Notes under the pieces: generated by a model
What the model was told of the DNA's origin: nothing
Databases searched by the model: none
What the model saw: only the letters and a program-made list of their open reading frames with translations
Position numbers and translations under genes: made by a program
Part shown: positions 18,075 through 27,158 of the stretch, in pieces
Numbering within the stretch: position 1 is the stretch's first letter
Layout: each line of letters opens with the position of its first letter
From: Parapusillimonas sp013416435
GTDB taxonomy: Bacteria; Pseudomonadota; Gammaproteobacteria; Burkholderiales; Burkholderiaceae_B
Length of the DNA stretch: 64,000 bases
Assembly (NCBI RefSeq): GCF_052180245.1
Contig: NZ_CP197474.1
Span: forward strand, 2,542,001 to 2,606,000
Direction: 5' to 3'

Positions 18075-18329
18075 TCAGGCAGCGGCCTTGGCCGAAAATT
18101 CTTTAACCAGGCGAGCCACGGCTGGCGACAGTTGCGCGCCGTTGTCGGTCCAGTACTGAACGCGATCCAGGGCAATGCGCAGGCCTTCCTGGCCGTCGTT
18201 GGCTACGGGGTTGTAAAAGCCTACGCGCTCGATAAAACGTCCGTCGCGACGATTACGCGAGTCGGCTGCTACAACGTTGTAAAACGGACGCTTCTTCGAG
18301 CCGCCACGGGCTAGACGAATCACAACCAT
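18075..18329 (-). CDS. rpsP: 30S ribosomal protein S16
   Basis: The 84-residue protein opens MVVIRLARGGSKKRPFYNVV, typical of bS16, and continues DGRFIERVGFYNP. It binds 16S rRNA early in 30S assembly. I start it at the ATG at 18329. An AAAGGA ribosome site is a few bases upstream. It is the first gene of its operon and has a recognisable promoter just upstream. Confidence 0.97.
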   Translation of the reverse strand: MVVIRLARGGSKKRPFYNVVAADSRNRRDGRFIERVGFYNPVANDGQEGLRIALDRVQYWTDNGAQLSPAVARLVKEFSAKAAA

Positions 18330-18363
18330 GGTAATCCTTTGAAAATATTGTGAAAAACAAAAG

Positions 18364-18393
18364 ATTCTAGCATTCTTAGGCGGAATTCCGCAA
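18364..18393 (-). promoter_or_regulatory. Predicted sigma-70 promoter of rpsP-rimM-trmD
   Basis: On the minus strand a TTGCGG -35 (18388-18393) and a TAGAAT -10 (18364-18369) are 18 bases apart. The -10 is preceded by TGC, an extended -10. It lies about 35 bases before the rpsP start. Confidence 0.6.
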
Positions 18394-18491
18394 ACCAAAC
18401 AATGCTGAACCGATCAATAGTAAAAGAAAAGCAACACTAGGGCCGGTTGACCCCAAAAGGGGCGGACGGCACCGGCCTGCAGCTTGCTCAT

Positions 18492-18752
18492 TCAGCGGCG
18501 CCGCAGGAAATGCACGGCGCCCTCGCCGGTTTCAAGCTGGGCTTCCAGGACGTTGCCCGTTTGCTTGGCAAACGCCTGGAAGTCCCGGATCGCATGCGTA
18601 TCGGTCGTCACGACCTTCAGCACCTGCCCGGATTCCAGCTGGGCCAGCGCCTTCTTTGCCCGAAGTATGGGCAGCGGGCATTTCAACCCGCTGGCATCGA
18701 CTTCAAGGTCGGCCTGCGGTGGCGCGGAACCGGACGACGTATCCTGAGACAT
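18492..18752 (-). CDS. TusA/SirA-like sulfur carrier protein
   Basis: The 86-residue protein has the TusA signature ASGLKCPLPILRAKKAL, with the sulfur-carrying cysteine at position 25. TusA proteins relay persulfide sulfur, for example for tRNA thiolation or molybdenum cofactor. Which role applies here cannot be told from sequence. I prefer the ATG at 18752, with AAGGG about 10 bases upstream, over an in-frame GTG at 18761. It lies 12 bases after alaS on the same strand. Confidence 0.88.
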   Translation of the reverse strand: MSQDTSSGSAPPQADLEVDASGLKCPLPILRAKKALAQLESGQVLKVVTTDTHAIRDFQAFAKQTGNVLEAQLETGEGAVHFLRRR

Positions 18753-18764
18753 GGCGCCCACCCT

Positions 18765-21386
18765 TCAGGCCAGGCGCTCGCGCACCCAGGCCTCGACACT
18801 GGCCGTGGCGCCCGCCAGAGCGGCGACATCGGTTCCGCCGCCCATGGCCATATCGGGACGGCCACCGCCTTTGCCGCCGACTTGCGCCGCGACCATGCCG
18901 ACGAGTTCGCCCGCCTTGACCTTGCCGGTCAGGTCGGATGTAACGCCCGACACCAGGCTGATCTTGTCGTCCGCCACGGCGGCGAGCAATACCACCGCGG
19001 ATTTCAGCTTGTCCTTGAGCTGGTCGACCATGCCGCGCAGCGCCTTGGGATCGACGCCCGCCAGATTGGCCACGAGCAGCTTCGCGTCGTCGTTCAAAGG
19101 AATGGCCTTGCCGGCCAAGTCATTGCCCGCCGACGCGGCCAGCTTGCTCTTGGCTTGATCGAGATCCCGCTCCAGCTGCTTCATTTGGCCTTGAAGCAAG
19201 GCGATGCGGTCGACCAGCTCCGCCGGCTGGGCCCGCAGCATGCCGGCAGCACGCAGCAGGGTTTCGTTCGTCTGCTGGACCCAATTTACCGCGTTGTCGC
19301 CGGTAATGGCCTCGATCCGCCGCACTCCGGCGGCGACGCCGCCTTCCGACACGATCTTGAACAGGCCGATATCGCCCGTGCGCGCAACGTGCGTGCCGCC
19401 GCAAAGTTCGCGCGAGAAGCCGATATCGAGCACACGCACCTCGTCGCCGTATTTTTCGCCGAACAGCGCAACCGCGCCGCCCTGCACTGCATCGTCATAA
19501 GACATGAGCTGGGCCTGCGTCGCGTGATTGGAAAGAACCTCCGCATTCACGATGCGCTCGACCTGGGTGATCTGTTCGGCGGTCATGGGTGCATCGTGCG
19601 CGAAATCGAAGCGGGTCTTGTCGGCATCGACGAGCGAGCCGCGCTGTTGCACATGATTGCCCAGCACCTGGCGCAGAGCCTTGTGCATCAAATGGGTGGC
19701 GGAGTGATTGCGCACCGTGCGGGCCCGCTGGACGATGTCCACCTGGGCTTCCACGACATCGCCCACCTTCAGGCCGCCGTCCAGCATGCGGCCGTGATGG
19801 CCGAAAACGGCGCTCTGGATTTTTTGCGTATCCAGCACCTGGAACCTTGCGGCGCCGGCCTGCAGAATCCCGGTGTCGCCTACCTGGCCACCCGATTCCG
19901 CATAGAACGGCGTGACGTCGAGCACGACGATGGCGTCCTGCCCGGCGGCGATCGACTCCACGGACGAGCCATCGACGTACAGCGCCGTGACTTTACCGCT
20001 TGCCTGCAAGTGCTCGTAGCCCTCGAAGCGGGTATTCACGCCGCTATAGGACAGCCCTTCGGCAGCCTTGAACTTGCCTGCCGCGCGCGCCTGTTCGCGC
20101 TGGTGATTCATCGCCGTTTCAAAACCATCGAGGTCGACCTGCACGTTGCGCTCGCGGCAGATATCGGCGGTCAGGTCCACCGGAAAGCCGTAGGTGTCGT
20201 ACAGGGTGAACAGCGTCTGACCGTCCAGCACCCCGTTTTCAGGGATATCGGCCAGGGCTGCGTCGAGAATCTTCATGCCGTGCTCAAGCGTTTCGCTGAA
20301 GCGCTCTTCTTCCTGCTTGAGCACCTGTTCGACACGTGCCTGCTGAGCGACGAGCTCGGGATAGGCGTCGCCCATTTCCTTGACGAGGTCCGCCACCAGG
20401 CGATGGAAGAAAACGCCCGACTGGCCGAGCTTGTGGCCATGGCGAAGGGCGCGGCGGATGATACGGCGCAGCACATAGCCGCGGCCTTCATTGCTGGGAA
20501 TGACCCCGTCGACGATCAGGAAGCTGCAGGCACGGATGTGGTCGGCGATGACCTTGAGCGAGTTGTTGCTCAGGTCGGTCGCGCCTGTTTCCCGTGCCGC
20601 GGCCTTGATCAGCGATTGGAAGAGATCGATTTCGTAATTGGAATGCACATGCTGCAGCACGGCGGCGATGCGCTCCAGGCCCATGCCGGTGTCGACACAG
20701 GGCTTGGGCAGGCGCGGCATGTTGCCTTGCGCGTCACGCTCGAACTGCATGAACACCAGGTTCCAGATCTCGATGTAGCGATCGCCGTCCTCCTCGGGGG
20801 AACCCGGGGGGCCTCCCCAGACGTCCGGACCGTGGTCGTAGAAGATTTCGGAACAAGGGCCGCAGGGTCCGGTGTCGGCCATTTGCCAGAAATTGTCCGA
20901 CGCATAGCGGGCGCCCTTGTTGTCGCCTATGCGCACGATGCGCTCGGCCGGCACTCCGATTTCCTTGAACCAGATGTCGTAGGCTTCGTCGTCTTCGTGA
21001 TAGACGGTGACCCAGAGCTTTTCCGCCGGCAGCTTGTACACGGTGGTGAGGAGTTCCCAGGCGTTGTGTATGGCGTCGCGCTTGAAGTAGTCGCCAAAGC
21101 TGAAATTGCCCAGCATCTCGAAGAATGTGTGGTGACGCGCCGTGTATCCGACGTTCTCGAGGTCGTTGTGCTTGCCGCCGGCCCGCACGCAACGCTGCGA
21201 CGAGGTCGCCCTGCTGTATGGGCGAGATTCCTTCCCGGTGAATACGTCTTTGAATTGCACCATGCCCGAGTTCGTGAAAAGCAAGGTGGGGTCGTTGCCC
21301 GGCACGAGCGATGACGATGGCACGACCTGATGACCCTTCGATTCAAAGAAGGACAGGAACTTCTGACGTATTTCGGAGGTTTTCAT
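18765..21386 (-). CDS. alaS: Alanyl-tRNA synthetase
   Basis: The 873-residue protein is a class II synthetase opening MKTSEIRQKFLSFFESKGH. The catalytic part shows NSGMVQFKDVFTGKE, and CVRAGGKHNDLENVGYTARH is followed by TFFEMLGNFSFGDYFK. The editing domain has the metal-binding HSATHLMHKAL and CGGTHVARTGDI. The C-terminal oligomerisation part ends GGGTDVAALAGATASVEAW. The length is normal. It is followed by the TusA-like gene. Confidence 0.97.
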   Translation of the reverse strand: MKTSEIRQKFLSFFESKGHQVVPSSSLVPGNDPTLLFTNSGMVQFKDVFTGKESRPYSRATSSQRCVRAGGKHNDLENVGYTARHHTFFEMLGNFSFGDYFKRDAIHNAWELLTTVYKLPAEKLWVTVYHEDDEAYDIWFKEIGVPAERIVRIGDNKGARYASDNFWQMADTGPCGPCSEIFYDHGPDVWGGPPGSPEEDGDRYIEIWNLVFMQFERDAQGNMPRLPKPCVDTGMGLERIAAVLQHVHSNYEIDLFQSLIKAAARETGATDLSNNSLKVIADHIRACSFLIVDGVIPSNEGRGYVLRRIIRRALRHGHKLGQSGVFFHRLVADLVKEMGDAYPELVAQQARVEQVLKQEEERFSETLEHGMKILDAALADIPENGVLDGQTLFTLYDTYGFPVDLTADICRERNVQVDLDGFETAMNHQREQARAAGKFKAAEGLSYSGVNTRFEGYEHLQASGKVTALYVDGSSVESIAAGQDAIVVLDVTPFYAESGGQVGDTGILQAGAARFQVLDTQKIQSAVFGHHGRMLDGGLKVGDVVEAQVDIVQRARTVRNHSATHLMHKALRQVLGNHVQQRGSLVDADKTRFDFAHDAPMTAEQITQVERIVNAEVLSNHATQAQLMSYDDAVQGGAVALFGEKYGDEVRVLDIGFSRELCGGTHVARTGDIGLFKIVSEGGVAAGVRRIEAITGDNAVNWVQQTNETLLRAAGMLRAQPAELVDRIALLQGQMKQLERDLDQAKSKLAASAGNDLAGKAIPLNDDAKLLVANLAGVDPKALRGMVDQLKDKLKSAVVLLAAVADDKISLVSGVTSDLTGKVKAGELVGMVAAQVGGKGGGRPDMAMGGGTDVAALAGATASVEAWVRERLA

Positions 21387-21488
21387 TGCAGAAAAACGCT
21401 GATTGATAGGTAACCAGTAATTATAGAGGTATAAAAAGCGTTTTGCGCAAGACGAGCCCGGCTGGCGCTTACCGGGTTGCGGGCGTCC

Positions 21489-22010
21489 TCAGACCGGCTG
21501 CCCGCCTTTGTAGGAGCCGTCGATGCAGTATGAGGTGCGCAAGGCGGCCTCGTCGCAATTGGGTGCGCCGTCGATCCGGTCCACGATGATGAAATCGCCC
21601 TGCCGGCCCAAGGTGGCCAGGGGATGGTGCCAGGTCCCGGCGCGGTAGCTCACGCCCTGGTTGCCTTGCGCATAGAAGGCCCGTAGTCCTGTTTCGTCGG
21701 GCCGGCCGTCGACGCCATTGGGTGCGACGACCACGATGAACGGGGTCTGCGTGCAGGGTATCCAGGCCTGGCTGCCGACGGGATGGCGCTCGAGCATGGA
21801 GATGGAAAGCGGGTAGTTGAAGGCATCGCCGCGCGCCATGCTGATGCCCGCGCGCCCGCCTTCCGGGCCGGGATCGATGGGGGCAAGACCATGGTAGCGA
21901 CGGGTGGTGCCGGCATTGATGGGATACCAGTCGCTGCCGTCAATTTCGATGACGTCGCCGAACGGTGCGAACGCTTCTTTGCTGAGCCTTTCCAGTTTCA
22001 GGATATTCAT
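21489..22010 (-). CDS. allA: Ureidoglycolate lyase AllA
   Basis: The 173-residue protein fits AllA, a cupin-like enzyme that splits ureidoglycolate into glyoxylate and urea at the end of purine/allantoin breakdown. Motifs are FAPFGDVIEIDG, NAGTTRRYHGLA, GISMARGDAF, LERHPVGSQAWIPC and YRAGTWHHPL. No other allantoin genes are in the window, so here it stands apart from its pathway. The palindromic repeats lie directly upstream, between it and the pilus operon. Confidence 0.9.
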   Translation of the reverse strand: MNILKLERLSKEAFAPFGDVIEIDGSDWYPINAGTTRRYHGLAPIDPGPEGGRAGISMARGDAFNYPLSISMLERHPVGSQAWIPCTQTPFIVVVAPNGVDGRPDETGLRAFYAQGNQGVSYRAGTWHHPLATLGRQGDFIIVDRIDGAPNCDEAALRTSYCIDGSYKGGQPV

Positions 22011-22102
22011 TGCCTGCCCTTGTGCATGCCTGCGACGCTCGAGCCGGTTATGCCGGACTCGGAGAGGATAATGGCCCGGCCAGGATGTTGTGTCAATTGG
22101 GA

Positions 22103-22176
22103 GGGGTCAGACCCCGTACGGGGTCTGACCCCTGGTCTTATGTGATGGGGTCAGACCCCGCATGGGGTCTGACCCC
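22103..22176. repeat. Two palindromes between pilV-like gene and allA
   Basis: Copies at 22103-22132 (centre GTAC, a perfect 30-base palindrome) and 22147-22176 (centre GCAT). The second copy abuts the stop codon of the pilV-like gene directly. Confidence 0.88.
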
Positions 22177-23232
22177 TCAATCCACGCACAAATACCCCTG
22201 CGTCCGCCCTTCCGGAAAATCATGCGGGCCGCTGTCGGAGATCTGTACCAGATAAGTGGCCGGAGGACATGAACATGAACCGGTCAGGGGATTGGCCGTC
22301 GCCATGCCGCTGCTGTTGGCGCAGCCGCGGAACTGGTTGATCGAGAATCCGCCGCCGCCGGCTCGGCTGGCAGCGCGCCAGGCGCCGTTCCGGCACGTCA
22401 GCAAGCCCTTCTCCGCGTCGCGCGTAAAGGCGCCGTCCTGGGTGCAGGCTTGATGCAGGACGCCACCCGCTTCCATTCGAAGATATCCATCGAGACTCAG
22501 GTCGGCACCGACTTGCACGTGGCCGGCAATGCTTGCATCGGCGCGGAAATCAGGATTGCGCAGGTCCCCGACCCTGAGGTATTCGAACTCGCGCAAGTGT
22601 TCGCGCGTGACCGCCATCGCAACCGAGCCGGGTGCCAATGCCGGCCCGGCCCATGATGGATTGCCGAACCGAAAGGCCGGGCCTTGTATCCATTCAGGGT
22701 GCCGCATATTCACTGCGGCTCCCCATCCCTTGCTGGACATCAACCACTGCGCCACCATGTAGTCGTCGACGTGGCCCGAAGACCGCTGCAGGAAAGGCCG
22801 CTTGCTATGAACCAGGCCCTCGACATGGCAGGCGGGCCCGGGGCACACGCCCCGCCGCAGCACCTTGAGCACTGCGCCGCCACCCGGAGAGACGGCTTCG
22901 GGAAAGCCCTGGGACAACAAGGCATCGGCCTTGAGTTCGTGAAGCTGGGGTGAAGACCAATCGGCATATCCGCGCGCACTCAGGACGGCCAGGTCTTCGG
23001 CATGGGCGATCAAAGGGCCGTATCGTTCGAGATAGCTGTGCAGGGCTTGGCGCACCGACAGCATCCAGGCTGCGCTGGACTGTGCAGCGGCTTCGTCCAA
23101 GCGGGTCATGAGAGCGCCGGCGCCCCATGCGGCGAGCAAGGTCGCGACGATGGCTGCCAGCATCAACTCGAGCAGCCCCAGACCGCGTTGGCTCGCCTTG
23201 CGAGGCACCGCCTTTTTTTGCGTTGACAGCAC
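22177..23232 (-). CDS. PilV-like type IVb minor pilin / tip adhesin
   Basis: From the GTG at 23232 the protein has 351 residues. The prepilin signal is short and basic, with a cleavage site QRG|LGLLELML (G17), Glu at +5 of the mature chain and a hydrophobic helix (about 18-38). The large remainder has repeated Cys and Gly and reads like the PilV N-terminal constant domain (RYADWSSPQ-like, VDDYMVAQWLMSS, then WIQGPAFRFGNPSWAG). PilV sits at the tip of R64-type thin pili and recognises surfaces or recipient cells. The start lies 8 bases after the major pilin gene. No inverted shufflon cassettes or recombinase follow. Confidence 0.78.
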   Translation of the reverse strand: MLSTQKKAVPRKASQRGLGLLELMLAAIVATLLAAWGAGALMTRLDEAAAQSSAAWMLSVRQALHSYLERYGPLIAHAEDLAVLSARGYADWSSPQLHELKADALLSQGFPEAVSPGGGAVLKVLRRGVCPGPACHVEGLVHSKRPFLQRSSGHVDDYMVAQWLMSSKGWGAAVNMRHPEWIQGPAFRFGNPSWAGPALAPGSVAMAVTREHLREFEYLRVGDLRNPDFRADASIAGHVQVGADLSLDGYLRMEAGGVLHQACTQDGAFTRDAEKGLLTCRNGAWRAASRAGGGGFSINQFRGCANSSGMATANPLTGSCSCPPATYLVQISDSGPHDFPEGRTQGYLCVD

Positions 23233-23240
23233 GCCGGCCC

Positions 23241-23801
23241 TCAACTGGCGGTGAACACGAAGGTATTCACATCGCCTTTGGCGCAATGGGACTCCGCCGC
23301 CAGGGCGCTGTAGAGGACCGAATCGCTTTTGATGACCACGGCGCCCTGCCCGTCCGGAGCCACCGTCATGCTGTCCGATACCCGCTGCAGTATCGAAGCA
23401 ATCGAGGGGCAGGCGGCGTTATGGACTTTGGACAGTGTGATCGAAAACGATGCGCCGGACTCCTCGGCCGCTACGCTGACCGCCCCCTCGCCGCCAAGCC
23501 CGTGCAGAATCTTCAATGTCGAGCCGTCTCCGGATACCGCGAATATGCTGGAGTCGCGGACGAGATTCGCGAAGTTGGCCGTATCGATGCCCTGATAGGG
23601 CGTTGCCGTGGCATTTGAAGCGTTGACTTTGGTCTGGAGGATGAAGCGCGCGATTTCCTCGCCCACTTTGGGGACCTTGTTCTCGACCACATAGGCGCCT
23701 ATGGCCGGCACGCCGATGATGGCCAGCAAGAGCACGATGGCGGTCACGATGGAGACTTCGATCAGGGACAGGCCCTGCTGGGCGGATTTCATGATGGACA
23801 T
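23241..23801 (-). CDS. PilS-like type IVb major prepilin
   Basis: The protein has 186 residues from the ATG at 23801, which has a good AGGAG site. A short leader ends QQG|LSLIEVSIV (cleavage after G10, Glu at +5), followed by a long hydrophobic helix. Two late cysteines (NAACPS and ESHCAKG) could form the pilin disulfide loop. It resembles PilS of R64-like pili (about 175 mature residues). Cleavage needs a prepilin peptidase, which is not encoded here. Confidence 0.83.
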   Translation of the reverse strand: MSIMKSAQQGLSLIEVSIVTAIVLLLAIIGVPAIGAYVVENKVPKVGEEIARFILQTKVNASNATATPYQGIDTANFANLVRDSSIFAVSGDGSTLKILHGLGGEGAVSVAAEESGASFSITLSKVHNAACPSIASILQRVSDSMTVAPDGQGAVVIKSDSVLYSALAAESHCAKGDVNTFVFTAS

Positions 23802-23830
23802 GGAGGACTCCTGGGTAATGACGCGCGCCG

Positions 23831-24952
23831 TCATTGGCTCGCGTAGAAAATCATGAGGGAACGGCGCAATTCGTCGATGACTGCGTAGTGCCACAAGGCA
23901 AGCGCCAGCAGGCAGCCGAGACAGGCAAGCAGGATGCACCAGCGCAAGGCCGCGGCCTGCCGCGCCAGCTTGTCGATGACATGGCTGCGCAGGCGTCCGG
24001 CACTGAGCTGCAGGCCTGCGCGCAACCCACGCGCCATGGCCATGTCGCTGAAGAACCAGAACAGTTCGCGGTCCATCAGGCCGCTATCGAAGGTGTCCGG
24101 TCCCGTCAGGCCCGCATCGATGCGCGCCAGCATCAGATCCATGTGCGCCGCGAGCCATGTGCTTGCGCCCAGTTTCTGCATGGCGAGTGTCGTGCGCAAC
24201 GACAAGGGTCCGGCTCCATCGCTGTCCAGGAGAATCGCCTGGAACTTGAGGAAGCGCAGCGCCTGGACGTCGCGATAGAGGCGCCAAGGCATGCATGGAT
24301 CGAGCTTGCGGCGCAGCGCACCGCCCAGATTGGGTATGGACCACAGCAATAGCGCCCCGCCGCCGATCGCCAGCACGGCAAGCAGGGGCCAATGCGCCTG
24401 AAGCAGACCGGCAAAAGCGGAAAGCGCTTGCGTGCGGCGGCCATGGAAGGACGCAGGAACCGCTGCAAAGGCATGCAGCAGGCCCGGAAGGGTGAACAAC
24501 GGCACGGCGGCCAGCATGCCTGCCAGCAGGCCCATTGCAACCACCGACGACCAAAGCGTCGATGACAGTATCCGGCCCGCCTGACGGGACAGGCGCTGCG
24601 CGCTGGACAAGGCGGCAAGCGTTTCAGCCAATGCGGCATTGCCGTGGGCCTGAGCTGTGCGGATCAGGGCAAGCTCGGAGGGTGCAAAACAGCCGTTCCA
24701 GGTGGCATGGAGGTCGCCCCCCACCACTTCGAAAGCCTGCAGCCAGGCCTGGGACAAACGGCCTCGCAGGCTGGATCTTCCATAGCGCCGCGCATCGTGC
24801 AGAAAGACGTCCCGGAGCGTTCGCGCGCCTTGCATTCCGGACAGCAAGGCGGCCAGATAATCGTAATAGTCCGCACGCCTTGCCGAGAAGCGCCAGCAAT
24901 CGATCCGATGCATGAGCATGTGCGCCGAAGCGCCGAAGAGCGGCACTTTCAT
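23831..24952 (-). CDS. PilR-like inner-membrane pilus assembly protein (GspF family)
   Basis: The 373-residue protein has two GspF-type halves and three strong hydrophobic segments. These lie at about 135-165 (SSTLWSSVVAMGLLAGML), 190-210 (LLAVLAIGGGALLLWS) and 340-360 (ILLACLGCLLALALW). This topology fits the platform protein of type II secretion and type IV pili. Its ATG overlaps the stop of the ATPase gene (ATGA), so the two are probably co-translated. Confidence 0.8.
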   Translation of the reverse strand: MKVPLFGASAHMLMHRIDCWRFSARRADYYDYLAALLSGMQGARTLRDVFLHDARRYGRSSLRGRLSQAWLQAFEVVGGDLHATWNGCFAPSELALIRTAQAHGNAALAETLAALSSAQRLSRQAGRILSSTLWSSVVAMGLLAGMLAAVPLFTLPGLLHAFAAVPASFHGRRTQALSAFAGLLQAHWPLLAVLAIGGGALLLWSIPNLGGALRRKLDPCMPWRLYRDVQALRFLKFQAILLDSDGAGPLSLRTTLAMQKLGASTWLAAHMDLMLARIDAGLTGPDTFDSGLMDRELFWFFSDMAMARGLRAGLQLSAGRLRSHVIDKLARQAAALRWCILLACLGCLLALALWHYAVIDELRRSLMIFYASQ

Positions 24953-26652
24953 GAAGCCACCTTCAAGCCTGGAAAGCCCGACGGAACCCCGTGAGCGGAT
25001 CGGCGCATGGCCTCGGTCTCGAAGGCGTGGAAGCGCGCTTCGATATCGCGCAGATCGATCAACCCCTGGCGAGCCTTGCAGACCGCCGCATCCATGGCGC
25101 TGAGCGCCGGCCCTGCGGCGAGGTCGGGTTCGTAGAGTTCAGCGGAAATCGTGCGGCCCGCGTAGCCATGGAGCTGAGGCGGCTGGCCATGGCGGCAGGA
25201 TTCGCATCCTCGCGCATTGCGGACCCGGCAGAGATCGAGCTCGCGCCCATACAGTGCATGGACCAGATTCAGCCATTCCGTCCAGCGCATGCCCGATGAG
25301 TGCGCTTCCCATTGTGCATCGGTGCGCAACAAGGACTGCATGGGCAAGGCGCAATGCTGGCACAGCAAGGGCAAGAGCGCCTGGAAGATCAGCAGCTTGA
25401 GCATGCCGGAAGTGGCAAGGAAGTCACGTGGCACGCCGATGAAATCGGAAGCCAGCCGGTCGGGAATGCGCTGGGCCGATGGCGCGTGGATCGTCGTGTA
25501 GACGTTGACGCCTGAGCCGGCGAGATCCATGAACGCGCGGCCGGTTTCATGGTCGCGTACTTCGCCAAGGAGCACGTCGGTCATGGCGGAACGCTTCAAG
25601 GACCTGAGCTTGCTTGCAAAGCCAGCGTGGGTATCGGTATCGAGATGGCGCGCAATGGTGTTCTGGATGGCGCCCGGTATGCGGTATTCGACCGGGTCCT
25701 CGATCGTGACGACCTTGCGATGCGCGGGCAGCCCCGTAATCAGCGCAGCAAGACTGGTCGACTTTCCGGAACCGACCACGCCCGCGATGATGACGGCGCC
25801 GCTTTCGGAAAGCATGACTCGCCGTATGCTGCGCACCTGGTCGGGAAGATAGCCAAGCTGCTCGAGAGTGGGCAGGCCGGCAGCGGCATCCTGCTGCACG
25901 CGCAAGCAGACACTGGGTCCGGCATCCGCCGCCAGGGATGACCAGCGCAGCACGATGCGCTGGCCGTCCACCTGCCGCTGCAAACTGCCCTGCTGCTCGA
26001 TTCCCGGATCGAAGACCGCCCCGTTTCCTCCCTGGATGTCCATCCATGCCACGCACAGCATATCGAACAAAGTGCTGGTGGGCAGGCGCCGGAATCGTTC
26101 CGGTGCAAGATACTGGCCCGCCACGGTGTATTTGATTTCCGATTCGGGCTCGCCCTGCCGCACATTGAGATGGATATCGCTGGCGCCATGCCGCACGCCC
26201 CACTCGACGACATCCTGGAAGGCTTCGGCCGGTGCGGTGCGTACGGAGGAGGCACGATTGCCGGCCGGGGGAGCCAGGACCTGGCCGTTAAGCTGCCGCC
26301 GCGAAATGGCAAGCAGCAAGGGCGCCGCGAGCACATAGCGGACCGGGCCGGCGGACGCGCCGCCCCGCTCACGGATACGGCGTGCGAGCTCGTCGGCCTG
26401 GTCACTGCCCACGTGCTCGGCCAGTCCGAATATGGCTACGGAATGGTCTTCCAGAAGCACCGGCACCAAGCGGCCCGCCAGCGCCTCGGCATCGAACTTG
26501 TCGCTCAAGGCGTGCATGAAGCGCGGCTTCAGCCTGGCGAGATCGTCCGGGCTGCTGATGACGATGGCCGACGCGGAATCGAACCTGGGCGCGGGCGCGC
26601 CGGATCGAGGCGCCCAAGTCCCGCCCCGGCGCCAGGGCAGCATGCGGCTCAT
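24949..26652 (-). CDS. PilQ-like pilus assembly ATPase (GspE family)
   Basis: The 567-residue protein is a secretion ATPase. It has Walker A GVVGSGKST (291-299), the Asp box TIEDPVEYR (316-324), Walker B-like DVLLGEVRD (359-367) and the His box YTTIHAPS. Cys pairs in CQHC and CESCRHG may bind zinc, as in other GspE/PilB C-terminal inserts. The name follows R64, where PilQ is the ATPase, and should not be confused with the secretin PilQ of type IVa pili. The ATG at 26652 overlaps the previous gene's TGA. Confidence 0.86.
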   Translation of the reverse strand: MSRMLPWRRGGTWAPRSGAPAPRFDSASAIVISSPDDLARLKPRFMHALSDKFDAEALAGRLVPVLLEDHSVAIFGLAEHVGSDQADELARRIRERGGASAGPVRYVLAAPLLLAISRRQLNGQVLAPPAGNRASSVRTAPAEAFQDVVEWGVRHGASDIHLNVRQGEPESEIKYTVAGQYLAPERFRRLPTSTLFDMLCVAWMDIQGGNGAVFDPGIEQQGSLQRQVDGQRIVLRWSSLAADAGPSVCLRVQQDAAAGLPTLEQLGYLPDQVRSIRRVMLSESGAVIIAGVVGSGKSTSLAALITGLPAHRKVVTIEDPVEYRIPGAIQNTIARHLDTDTHAGFASKLRSLKRSAMTDVLLGEVRDHETGRAFMDLAGSGVNVYTTIHAPSAQRIPDRLASDFIGVPRDFLATSGMLKLLIFQALLPLLCQHCALPMQSLLRTDAQWEAHSSGMRWTEWLNLVHALYGRELDLCRVRNARGCESCRHGQPPQLHGYAGRTISAELYEPDLAAGPALSAMDAAVCKARQGLIDLRDIEARFHAFETEAMRRSAHGVPSGFPGLKVAS

Positions 26653-27158
26653 GGCTTGGCCGCCCAGAGGCTCGGACGCAGGCACAGCGTCTGGCTGTCT
26701 CCGGCGCGATCGAGATGAACGCAGGAACCGGAGATTCCCCGCAGCAGATAGGTGTTTGGGCCGGCAGTGCCGCCCACCGGCAGCGCCCGGCCGCGCATGT
26801 AGATATGGCTGCGCGAACCGATGACGACTTCGGCCAGGAGTTTCCCTCCCACGCCGTAGATGGCTGCCACGTGCAGTGCGGGATTGCCGGAAGCCGCGGG
26901 GACGTCCAATTGCGGCCCCGCTGTATTCAAGCGCTGCCGGGCCTGCTTGCGCGCCAGTTCGGCATCCAGGTGCATCAGCTCGCGCACGCTCATTTCGGCG
27001 GAAGCCATGTCGGGTACCGCGGCCAAAGGGCTGGATACGGCGAACACAAGCAGAAGGGCCGGTACATGTTCAGGAATCCGGCAGCGGCGGAAGGACGGCA
27101 CCCGGAGCGTGGCCCATGGCCGCCGGCGGGGAAGAGGATGGGACCTTGCTGCTTTCAT
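26649..27158 (-). CDS. PilP-like type IVb pilus biogenesis protein
   Basis: The 169-residue protein has a basic N-terminus, a hydrophobic stretch VPALLLVFAVSSPLAA that looks like a signal peptide, and a small C-terminal domain (LHVAAIYGVGGKLLAEVVI, then TYLLRGISGSCVHLDR). R64 PilP is a small periplasmic protein of this kind. The ATG at 27158 has a strong AAGGAG site 7 bases upstream, which decides the start and makes an 89-base overlap with the pilO-like gene. An in-frame GTG at 27101 would give a more compact signal peptide. Confidence 0.7.
   Translation of the reverse strand: MKAARSHPLPRRRPWATLRVPSFRRCRIPEHVPALLLVFAVSSPLAAVPDMASAEMSVRELMHLDAELARKQARQRLNTAGPQLDVPAASGNPALHVAAIYGVGGKLLAEVVIGSRSHIYMRGRALPVGGTAGPNTYLLRGISGSCVHLDRAGDSQTLCLRPSLWAAKP

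Noticed and set aside
18447..21314. 955-codon open frame on the plus strand opposite alaS
   Set aside because: It is a mirror of the high-GC alaS gene. Its composition is His/Gly/Asp-rich, without any recognised motif, while alaS has all its motifs.
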